Source: Hallerella sp964501065 (GTDB lineage: Bacteria; Fibrobacterota; Fibrobacteria; Fibrobacterales; Fibrobacteraceae). Taken from it: a stretch of DNA of 21,006 bases. The notes beneath the pieces were generated by a model. It saw only the letters and a list, made by a program, of their open reading frames with translations. It did not search any database and was not told the origin of the DNA. The DNA lies in NCBI GenBank assembly GCA_964501065.1, contig CAZCRF010000046.1:1-21006 (forward strand), read 5' to 3'. This document shows positions 6,999-13,355 of the stretch, piece after piece. The translations under genes were made by a program, and so were the position numbers. How positions within the stretch are numbered: position 1 is the stretch's first letter; each line of letters opens with the position of its first letter.

Positions 6999-9146
6999 AT
7001 GAAAAAGAAAATCTTGCTAGGCATCTCGGCGGCGTTTCTCGCCGCTTGCAGCGTCACCGATACGGACGAGGGGAAGTCGGAAGTGCTCCGGTTCGAAGAC
7101 TTGCCCGTGTGTTCTGCGGACAAAGGCGTTTCCGGCGTAAGTTATCTGGGGACGAAGCTTTATGTGGAAGACGATGACGAGTATTATCTTTGCACGAAGG
7201 ACGGCTGGATTCTTTCCGATTCTTCTTCTGTCGACGGTTCCGTCGGATCGGACTATGTCATCGACAGCGCGACGGTGACGGGATCGGCAACCCTCGGCGG
7301 GGCTTTCGAATTCAACACCCCTGTCCTTTTGAAGGAGTTGAAGTACGATTCGAAGAAGAAGGCCTTGGTGCTGACCGGTTCGACTTTTTCGGACGAGATC
7401 TCTTCGGCCAAGGGTGACTTCGTGATTTCGAACGTGAGCCTTTCGAGTCCGTATGCGATGCTGGAAGTCACGGGACTTTACTTCGACATGAAGACCGGCT
7501 CACTTTCGGAAGACTCTCTGACCCTTCGCGCGATTGTCGATTTGAAATCGAATGATTCCGTTTCCGTGAATTTGCTCAGCCACTTGGAAGTGGCGCGTGT
7601 GGAAAAATTGGTTTCGCTGGGCTATGCGGTGAGCGCGGCGAAAATCCAGGCGGAAAAGGAAATCCTCACGGCTTTGGGCTTTAGCGGCGCGGAGGATTCC
7701 GTCCATGCGGCAATGCTCGCTGCGGCGATACTTTTCCGCAATACGGAGGACGAGGGGAGCTTCGTGGAAGCCGTCGACGCCTTTATCGCATCCTTTGCCG
7801 AAAACGGAACGTGGGACGACGGTGAAGCCAAGACGTCATATGCCGATTTTGCCTACAATCTGGAAAATCTGAATTATCGCGATGAAGAAACGCATACGGT
7901 GAATCTCCGCACTGCCGATTACCGCCGGAATTTGGAAGCGTTCGGGGTGACGGAAGTCCCCGCCTTTGAAACGTACCTCACCAAATTCTGGAATTTCGGT
8001 TACGGATTGGGCGATTGCGGGGCGAACCGCGCCGGGGTCGTCTTGCTCAATCAAAACGAGGATAGCGACAGCGCGAGCGCCTACTTCACTTGCGAAACGA
8101 ATCTTTGGCGGCCGGCGACGGAATTTGAACGCGACACGGTGAACTTGGGCGATGCCGTGGACGGAGAACTTTTGGGCGGGAACGTGCGCGACAGCATCCT
8201 GTACGCCTTCGATTCTTCGGGAACGGGGAAGGGGACTCCGACGCGTTGGAAGGAAGCCGATTCCATCGTGCTGGTCATCGGGAAGTCTTGTACGGATTTT
8301 GAAGACGGTGACGCCTCCAAGGCCGCCAGGGGGACTTTCCTCACGACAGAAGACGAGGACGATTCGACAAATTACTACGCCTGCAAGGATCGCCGTTGGA
8401 TGCAAATCGACAAATACACATATGCGATAAAGTACCTTTGCGAAGAAGAAGTGGAGAACGCGCTTGAAACGGTCACTCTCGACAAGGTGGATTCTTATTG
8501 GCGTTGCGCGGGGACGAAAAGTGAAACGGGTTCCGTTTGGAATTGGAAGAGCATTTCCGAAGCGGAATACAACACGTTCGGCGAGGAATGCAGCCCGTCC
8601 AGCTTTACCAAAAAGAGCGGGACGAATTACGTCTGTTATGAAAAGGCGAAAGACAATGCCGACGGCGAGGACAAGTGGCGCGAAGCGGTCGAGTTGGAAG
8701 AAACTTTGAAAGAGCCTTGCACGCGTTACAATGCGAACGAAGTCGTGAAGGACGGCTCGAATTACTACCGCTGCACGGACCCCTATTCTGTCGGTTACGC
8801 TTGGAATGCGGCGGATTCTGCGGACTATGCCACCCGGGACTCTGTCTGCGATGCCGCAGCCATGACGACTTTCACCACCATCGGCAAGACGGCTTACGTC
8901 TGCACGGATTCCGTGAACGTCAAATGGCGCGTGGCGACCGAGGCGGAAATCCTCTTGAATCAGGTGTGTTCTGCGTCGAATGTCGGAAGCAGTTCGAGCG
9001 ACGGTTCGGACAGTTACGTTTGCGGATGTCCGGATTACAGCGACTACAAAACGGTCGGTTCGGAAATCTATTATGCGGCCATCACGGATGCTGCGACTTG
9101 TGCCGAAAAGTATTTGTCGCTCAATTGGGTGAAGCAAGCGCCCTAA
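6999..9146 (+). CDS. Cysteine-pair-module lipoprotein without FISUMP
   Basis: Predicted lipoprotein of 715 residues with GGGAGG a few bases before the ATG. The lipobox is LAAC with lipid Cys C17. An N-terminal cysteine-pair module (LPVCSADKG...YYLCTKDGW) is followed by a domain at about 85-335 starting near ATVTGSATLGG. This is a divergent copy of the domain in the 516-3776 protein; both keep an alpha-helical stretch with VARVEKLV or LSRVRHLV and a GTWDD or GKWDD motif. From about residue 345 to the end there are roughly eight modules of Cys, Tyr-x-Cys, Trp (for example NYYACKDRRWMQID and NYYRCTDPY). Unlike its two relatives it ends without a FISUMP domain. It is the last gene of the operon, before the terminator at 9174-9200. 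Surface location is likely; the ligand is unknown. Confidence 0.9.
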   Translation: MKKKILLGISAAFLAACSVTDTDEGKSEVLRFEDLPVCSADKGVSGVSYLGTKLYVEDDDEYYLCTKDGWILSDSSSVDGSVGSDYVIDSATVTGSATLGGAFEFNTPVLLKELKYDSKKKALVLTGSTFSDEISSAKGDFVISNVSLSSPYAMLEVTGLYFDMKTGSLSEDSLTLRAIVDLKSNDSVSVNLLSHLEVARVEKLVSLGYAVSAAKIQAEKEILTALGFSGAEDSVHAAMLAAAILFRNTEDEGSFVEAVDAFIASFAENGTWDDGEAKTSYADFAYNLENLNYRDEETHTVNLRTADYRRNLEAFGVTEVPAFETYLTKFWNFGYGLGDCGANRAGVVLLNQNEDSDSASAYFTCETNLWRPATEFERDTVNLGDAVDGELLGGNVRDSILYAFDSSGTGKGTPTRWKEADSIVLVIGKSCTDFEDGDASKAARGTFLTTEDEDDSTNYYACKDRRWMQIDKYTYAIKYLCEEEVENALETVTLDKVDSYWRCAGTKSETGSVWNWKSISEAEYNTFGEECSPSSFTKKSGTNYVCYEKAKDNADGEDKWREAVELEETLKEPCTRYNANEVVKDGSNYYRCTDPYSVGYAWNAADSADYATRDSVCDAAAMTTFTTIGKTAYVCTDSVNVKWRVATEAEILLNQVCSASNVGSSSSDGSDSYVCGCPDYSDYKTVGSEIYYAAITDAATCAEKYLSLNWVKQAP

Positions 9147-9173
9147 CGAATAAAGACATTCTTCGTCAAATGG

Positions 9174-9200
9174 AAAAGTCCCCACGGCGTGGGGACTTTT
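9174..9200. terminator. Bidirectional intrinsic terminator
   Basis: A perfect inverted repeat, AAAAGTCCCCA (9174-9184) and TGGGGACTTTT (9190-9200), with a CGGCG loop that can add one more pair. The A and T ends let it work on both strands. It sits 27 nt past the lipoprotein operon and about 53 nt past the end of the opposing LanC-like operon, so it probably serves both. Confidence 0.88.
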
Positions 9201-9253
9201 GTGTTGTGAGGTGACGGTGATGAGTTTTTAGCTTGAGCGAGGCGCGCTTTCGA

Positions 9254-10663
9254 TTACTTGTCGAGGAATAGATATTCGACGGTTTCTGTCTTTATCTTCA
9301 AGCCTTTTTCGTGGGCGTAAAGGTAGAGAAGGGATGTCCCGACTCCCGCCGCGCCGTCGTAAAGGCCTGTGTACGTTTCCACGAATCCGGGGAGCTTGCG
9401 CGTCCATGCGGCGTACCAGCGTCTGCCCTTTTCATCTTTCCACGAGTCGCCGAGGAGCTTGTCGGCGGTGAGCTTCGCTTCGCGGATGTATTCCCGGTTG
9501 TGGAGCACTTCCGCCGTCTTGACGAAGTGGGTGAGCACTCCGGGCGCGCCGCAGCACAAGCAGTAGCTGTTCCAATATCCCGGCGAATGGAAGAGGGGCG
9601 CACCGGTCTTCAAGATTCCCTTCGAAAGCAAATCGACCCATTCGAGGTAGGAGCTGTCCCCCGTGACGTCGTAAAGCTTGCGGAAGAGCAAGGTCGTCCC
9701 CACCGGGCCGTGGCACGTCGAAAGGTAATAGAAATCGTGGAAAAGACCCAGCTCCGGATTGTAAAGATACGGGATGAGCGCTCCGCTTTCGTCGCCTTCG
9801 ACAATTGCCGAAAGGAATTTCACCACTTCTTTCGCCTTTTCCAAGTAAGACGCGTCTTTCGTCTCTTCGTAAAGGAGTACGTTGATGAATGCCGAACCGG
9901 CAGCCCCGTGGGAAAAGTTCGGGAATGCGGAATCCTTGGATTTCCAACCGACAAGGGTCAAATCGACGTTCTTGTAGTAGATGCCGCCCTCCTTTGCATG
10001 GACGATTCGCGTGTCCGTGAAGGCAACGACCTTTTTCGCCGCCTCCAAGTATCTTTTGTCTCCGGTTTTCCGGTAAACATATAGGAAGAAAAATGCGTAG
10101 GAACCGTCCGCCATCAAGTCCGCTTCTTGGCTCCAGTGCAAAGTCTTCCCGTCGTCCTTCCCCGCGGAAATGGCGTCGTCCGCCACCGTGGTCAAAAATT
10201 TCCCGTAGCGGGAATCGTCCACGTGAGCCGCCAATTGCGAAAGGAAAATGGCTCCGCCGGCAGGGGCTGCATAAACGCTTGTCCCCCAACCCTTGACGGG
10301 CCAGACTCCGCCGTCGTCATCGCTTTCGAGGACGTTCTTGAAAAAGTCCTTGCCTTCGTAAGTGTTCAAGATGTATTCCGCTGCGTCCTTCGCTTCTTCG
10401 AGGAATTTCTTGTCGCCGGTGACTTCGAAAAGTTGCAAAAAGAATTGCCCGATTCCGGCCGAGCCGCCGTAAAGGCTTTTCGGCGTCAGCATCAAATCGC
10501 CCTTGTAATCGTTGCCCGGCTCCGGGCTGAGCTTCCAGTATTTTCCCTGGGGCGTTTCGACTTCGTTGTTCTTGAGGTATTTCGCGATTTCAAGGACAGC
10601 TTCGAGGTAATCTCCGTCCCCTTTCGGGGAAAATCCGAGAGGACCTGCAAATTTCAATTTCAT
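9254..10663 (-). CDS. LanC-like cyclase (lanthionine synthetase C-like)
   Basis: Predicted cytoplasmic protein of 469 residues with AGGAG 7 nt before the ATG; the upstream stop codon overlaps this site. LanC-type alpha/alpha-barrel repeats are visible, with motifs FSHGAAG (H252), STCHGPVG (C317-H318), LCCGAPG (C370-C371) and GLYDGAAGVG. In LanC enzymes such as NisC, zinc is held by Cys-Cys-His and activates a thiol for addition to dehydroalanine or dehydrobutyrine. Here the His of CHG is replaced by Cys, predicting a Cys3 site (C317, C370, C371), as in ProcM-type LanM enzymes. No signal peptide is seen. It is the last gene of an operon with a cysteine-synthase-like enzyme and an SDR. No precursor peptide, dehydratase or transporter gene is nearby, so a classical lanthipeptide role is not supported. 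A distant sugar-epimerase or glycosidase-like barrel is the alternative, but the Cys motifs favour LanC. Confidence 0.85.
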   Translation of the reverse strand: MKLKFAGPLGFSPKGDGDYLEAVLEIAKYLKNNEVETPQGKYWKLSPEPGNDYKGDLMLTPKSLYGGSAGIGQFFLQLFEVTGDKKFLEEAKDAAEYILNTYEGKDFFKNVLESDDDGGVWPVKGWGTSVYAAPAGGAIFLSQLAAHVDDSRYGKFLTTVADDAISAGKDDGKTLHWSQEADLMADGSYAFFFLYVYRKTGDKRYLEAAKKVVAFTDTRIVHAKEGGIYYKNVDLTLVGWKSKDSAFPNFSHGAAGSAFINVLLYEETKDASYLEKAKEVVKFLSAIVEGDESGALIPYLYNPELGLFHDFYYLSTCHGPVGTTLLFRKLYDVTGDSSYLEWVDLLSKGILKTGAPLFHSPGYWNSYCLCCGAPGVLTHFVKTAEVLHNREYIREAKLTADKLLGDSWKDEKGRRWYAAWTRKLPGFVETYTGLYDGAAGVGTSLLYLYAHEKGLKIKTETVEYLFLDK

Positions 10664-10673
10664 GAATTTCTCC

Positions 10674-11669
10674 TTAGACCTTTTTATACAGGTCGGTGGA
10701 AAGGTATTTGTAGCCGTTGTCCGGGTAGATGACGACGATGTTTTTGCCCTTCGCTTCCGGGCGTTTGGCGATTTGGATGGCGGCGGTCAACGCCGCTGCC
10801 GCCGACGTTCCGAGGAAAAGCCCGTCCGTCTTGGCTGTCTCCTGCGCCGTCTTGTAAGCCTCTTCCGCTTTGACGTCGATGATTTCGTCAAAGGAAAAAC
10901 CGTTCTTTTCGTTGCTCTTGATGAGCGTCGGAATCAACGGGTCGGCGACGCGTCCTAGGGGGAGTGTCCCGTCGACGATGTGCCCTGTGAAATCGGGACT
11001 GTCCGGTCGCGAAGACGGGGCGGCTTGTACTCCGACGATTTTGACGTTCGGATTCTTTTCGCGGAGGAATCTCCCGACTCCGACAATCGTGCCCGCCGTT
11101 CCGCCCATTGCCAGGAAGTAATCCACGTTCCCGTCCGTGTCCTTCCAAATTTCCGGACCCGTGTGGTTGTAGTGGTATTCTTGATTCGCCTCGTTGACGG
11201 TTTGCCCCGTGTAATACCAGCCGTTCTCCTTCGCGATGCGCTCGATTCCGCGAATCAAGTCGTCGAGGACTAGTCCCGTTTTTTCAAAATCCTTGACTTC
11301 TTCGATGTCGTATAAGGTGTGGACGTCAAGCCCGTATCCTTCAAAGATTTGGGTGCGTTCCCGGGTCGTTCCCGGTTCGAGATAGGGGACGTATTCGAAT
11401 CCGAGGGCGTGCCCGATTCCCGCCAAGGCGATGCCCGTGTTGCCGCTCGTGACGTCAATCAGCGTGTCGCCCTTTTGGATGAGCCCGCGCTTGACGCCGT
11501 CTTCGATGAGGGCTATCGCAAGCCTGTCCTTGACGCTTCCCGTCGGGTTCAGGTATTCCAGCTTGCCGATGATGTGGGCGTCGATGTGATGTCTCTCTTC
11601 GTAATTGGTCAGCTCGACTAGCGGCGTGTTGCCGATGAGTTCGGCGATGGATTTGTGAATCTTTGACAT
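10674..11669 (-). CDS. Cysteine-synthase-like PLP enzyme
   Basis: Fold-type II PLP enzyme of 331 residues, related to O-acetylserine sulfhydrylase (CysK/CysM) and cystathionine beta-synthase. The ATG at 11669 has GGGAG upstream; an open frame continuing further upstream only overlaps the SDR gene. Seen motifs are NPTGSVKDR with the PLP lysine K47, substrate loop TSGNTG (74-79), NHTGPEIW (168-175), the glycine-rich phosphate loop MGGTAGT (188-194), GTSAAAAL, and a C-terminal PDNGYKYLST. The HKIQGIG stretch typical of CysK is replaced by a GHIVDGTLPLG region, so the substrate may differ from that of a housekeeping cysteine synthase. Family chemistry is beta-replacement through an aminoacrylate intermediate. 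It lies 17 nt after the SDR gene and 10 nt before the LanC-like gene. cysK or cysM is not assigned because of the divergence. Confidence 0.9.
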   Translation of the reverse strand: MSKIHKSIAELIGNTPLVELTNYEERHHIDAHIIGKLEYLNPTGSVKDRLAIALIEDGVKRGLIQKGDTLIDVTSGNTGIALAGIGHALGFEYVPYLEPGTTRERTQIFEGYGLDVHTLYDIEEVKDFEKTGLVLDDLIRGIERIAKENGWYYTGQTVNEANQEYHYNHTGPEIWKDTDGNVDYFLAMGGTAGTIVGVGRFLREKNPNVKIVGVQAAPSSRPDSPDFTGHIVDGTLPLGRVADPLIPTLIKSNEKNGFSFDEIIDVKAEEAYKTAQETAKTDGLFLGTSAAAALTAAIQIAKRPEAKGKNIVVIYPDNGYKYLSTDLYKKV

Positions 11670-11686
11670 GTTGAAATTCTCCCGGT

Positions 11687-12490
11687 TTAGACGTTTTCGC
11701 CGTAAATGCTTTTGAGGTTGCTGAACTTGGTGCTGGTGTACCCCGCGTCGACGGGAAGCTTGACGGCAGTGATGGCGCTGGCTTCGTCGCTTGCAAGGAA
11801 GAACGCCGCCTGGGCGATTTCCTCGGGTTCGATCCAACGGTTGAGAACCGTATTCTCCGCCTGGATTTTTCGAATTTCCGGGTCGGAGTAATCGTATTTG
11901 ATGGCCATTTCCGTTTTGGTGCATCCCGGTGCGACGGAGTTCACCCGGATGCCGTATCTTCCCAAGTGGAAAGCGGCGACGCGCGTCAGCCCGTCGACGG
12001 CGGCCTTGGAAATGCCGTAGGCGAACGGCGACCATTCCGAAAGGCTCGCGACGAAAGACGATACGTTGACGATGGCTCCGGGAATTTTCTTTTCGACAAA
12101 GACCTTGGCCACGTGCTGGATCAGGTAGAGGCTTCCCCAGAGGTTCACGTTTTCCGCCTGCTTGACGGCTTCCGGGTCAAAATCCAAGATTCCCTTGCGA
12201 TGCCCCGTGATGCCCGCGTCGTTGAAAAGCGCGTCGATTCTGCCGTATTTCTTCACCACTTCGGCGACCACCTCTTGGCCTTGCTTGAAGTTGGTGACGT
12301 CCAGCTCGTATGCGGTCACGTCATATCCTTGGGTCTTGAGCTTTTCCACTTCGTCATCCAGTTCCTTTTTCTTGATGTCCGTCGCGGCGACCGCCCAGCC
12401 TTCTTTGAGGAATTTTTTGACTCCGGCGAGTCCGATTCCCTGCGCGGCCCCTGTAATCAGGGCGACTTTCTTTTCCGTTACTTGGCTCAT
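11687..12490 (-). CDS. SDR family NAD(P)-dependent oxidoreductase
   Basis: Classical short-chain dehydrogenase/reductase of 267 residues. The start at 12490 (MSQVTEKK) is preferred because AAGGAG lies 10 nt upstream. An ATG at 12499 in the same frame is only 1 nt from that site, and using it would add three residues. The Rossmann motif is TGAAQGIG (13-20). D38 at the end of the second strand suggests NAD(H) rather than NADP(H). The usual NNAG is NDAG (90-93). The catalytic set is S145, Y158 and K162 with the expected spacing, and PGCTKTEM follows. The substrate cannot be told from sequence. As first gene of the operon with a PLP beta-replacement enzyme and a LanC-like protein, it may reduce or oxidise an amino-acid-derived substrate; this is inference. 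Confidence 0.92.
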   Translation of the reverse strand: MSQVTEKKVALITGAAQGIGLAGVKKFLKEGWAVAATDIKKKELDDEVEKLKTQGYDVTAYELDVTNFKQGQEVVAEVVKKYGRIDALFNDAGITGHRKGILDFDPEAVKQAENVNLWGSLYLIQHVAKVFVEKKIPGAIVNVSSFVASLSEWSPFAYGISKAAVDGLTRVAAFHLGRYGIRVNSVAPGCTKTEMAIKYDYSDPEIRKIQAENTVLNRWIEPEEIAQAAFFLASDEASAITAVKLPVDAGYTSTKFSNLKSIYGENV

Positions 12491-12529
12491 GTTTTTCATT
12501 CTCCTTAAAAAAAATGATGGTTCGATAAC

Positions 12530-12553
12530 TTCGCAAGGCGTTTTCCTTGCGAA
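12530..12553 (-). promoter_or_regulatory. Leader hairpin of the SDR operon
   Basis: Perfect 9-bp stem TTCGCAAGG (12530-12538) and CCTTGCGAA (12545-12553) with a 6-nt loop. It is 40 nt before the preferred SDR start. On the minus strand an 8-T run follows some 9-17 nt after the stem, just before the ribosome-binding site. It could be an attenuator-like or stabilising leader element. No riboswitch class is recognised. Confidence 0.4.
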
Positions 12554-12712
12554 ATTTTCCCGATTGTTTGAATGTTTGGTCTCGCCTTGTCCGGCGATTC
12601 AAATCGTAGTTTAGAATGCCTTCCGCATTCGACAGCCGCTAACCATAGGGACTCCTCCAAGGGCTTCGGGGCTAGGGAGACATTTCCGATTGCCGTCGCT
12701 CTTGTGCTCGTT

Positions 12713-12740
12713 AAAATAGAAAGCTGGCGTTCAAAATCAA
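12713..12740 (-). promoter_or_regulatory. Candidate promoter of the SDR operon
   Basis: Read on the minus strand: TTGATT (12740-12735), a 16-nt spacer, then TATTTT (12718-12713). The -10-like hexamer is the same as in the candidate promoter at 433-461. It would give a leader of about 215 nt before the SDR gene, including the 12530-12553 hairpin. Motif match only. Confidence 0.3.
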
Positions 12741-12983
12741 GGGGTTCGATTTATACTATTTTTCAAGTTCTGGTTATAGGGAAAATCTATAACGTTGCGG
12801 CGGACGGGCAGGGCAGATAGGAAGCATCCAGTGGCAGTAGAGACTCAACGAGATTAACGCCTTTGCGTTAGCGGCTGCGCTCAGGGTCGGAATGACAGCT
12901 GTGGGAGAGCGATTCAATTGGCAATTTGCAATGAGCAATTGCATTTGAAGAAAGGTTCGGCGCGATGCCGTGGATATAAAAGC

Positions 12984-13009
12984 AAAGGAATGCCTTATGG
13001 CATTCCTTT
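12984..13009 (-). terminator. Intrinsic terminator of the small basic-protein gene
   Basis: Perfect 11-bp inverted repeat AAAGGAATGCC (12984-12994) and GGCATTCCTTT (12999-13009) with a 4-nt loop. On the minus strand it is followed by GCTTTTATAT, a reasonable T-rich tail. It lies 37 nt past the stop of the 31-codon gene, which is therefore probably a single-gene transcript. Confidence 0.8.
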
Positions 13010-13046
13010 GAAATTCCGAAAGTCTCCGGAAAGAAATCGCTGTCAA

Positions 13047-13142
13047 CTAGCGGATTTTCTTTTTCTGGCGATCGCGACGACGGCGTTTTTTGCGTTTATG
13101 AGTCGCAATCTTCTTACGCTTTCTTTTCTTTCCGCAAGGCAT
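13047..13142 (-). CDS. 31-residue basic AURKAIP1/COX24-type (mS38-like) ribosomal protein
   Basis: A 31-codon gene on the minus strand. It begins MPCGKKRKRKKIATHKRKK and continues with an Arg/Lys tail, so about two thirds of its residues are Lys or Arg. From memory it matches the small proteins starting MPSGKKRKRHKMATHKRKK that are annotated in Bacteroidota and relatives as AURKAIP1/COX24 domain proteins. These are bacterial counterparts of mitochondrial ribosomal protein mS38. The role is therefore probably as a small ribosomal subunit component bound to rRNA. GGAG lies 8 nt before the ATG; an in-frame ATG two codons earlier is too close to that site. A terminator at 12984-13009 and a TTGACA upstream suggest an independent transcript. 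Confidence 0.88.
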   Translation of the reverse strand: MPCGKKRKRKKIATHKRKKRRRRDRQKKKIR

Positions 13143-13187
13143 GTGCATTTCTCCAAAAAGGGTGAAACTTCAGTTTGAACAGAATAA

Positions 13188-13216
13188 AAAAGAGAAAATT
13201 TTGTGGAATTTGTCAA
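13188..13216 (-). promoter_or_regulatory. Possible promoter of the small basic-protein gene
   Basis: On the minus strand a perfect TTGACA (13216-13211) is followed by 17 nt and a weak TCTTTT (13193-13188) in a very T-rich stretch. The position 46 nt before the start codon fits, but the -10 element is poor. Confidence 0.3.
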
Positions 13217-13355
13217 GGGGAAGGCTTCAAGATGCTTAAAATTCTGCAATTGGGCGGTGAGGGTCATTCATTGCATTCGGTTTTGCAAGGAAGTTTTTTG
13301 CCGTATCTGATTCGAATCTCCGATTGAAGCCTATTTTCTTAAAAAAAGGAGTGCT

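Larger units (their letters stand above)
12500..13046. other. Non-coding region with hairpins and repeat-like DNA
   Basis: This is the 5' region of the SDR operon on the minus strand, followed by the tail of the small basic-protein gene. I see a leader hairpin at 12530-12553, a small hairpin GAATGC/GCATTC at 12615-12631, and an 11-bp inverted pair CAGCCGCTAAC (12634-12644) and GTTAGCGGCTG (12867-12877). There is also a hairpin TAACGC/GCGTTA at 12855-12870 followed by GCGCTCAGGGTCGGAATGACAG-like DNA of the kind often found as dispersed intergenic repeats. A stretch rich in CAATTTGCAATGAGCAATT follows at about 12916-12945. I find no credible gene or tRNA in this interval. Confidence 0.55.

Noticed and set aside
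11670..12035. N-terminal extension of the cysteine-synthase-like gene into the SDR gene
   Set aside because: The extension is in another frame of the SDR coding region and has no family match. The ATG at 11669 has a good ribosome-binding site and gives the normal N-terminus.
12500..13040. Lanthipeptide precursor near the LanC-like gene
   Set aside because: I looked for a short frame with a leader and a Ser/Thr/Cys-rich core on both strands and found none with a ribosome-binding site. A minus-strand frame at 12774-13046 runs through repeat-like DNA and a terminator.
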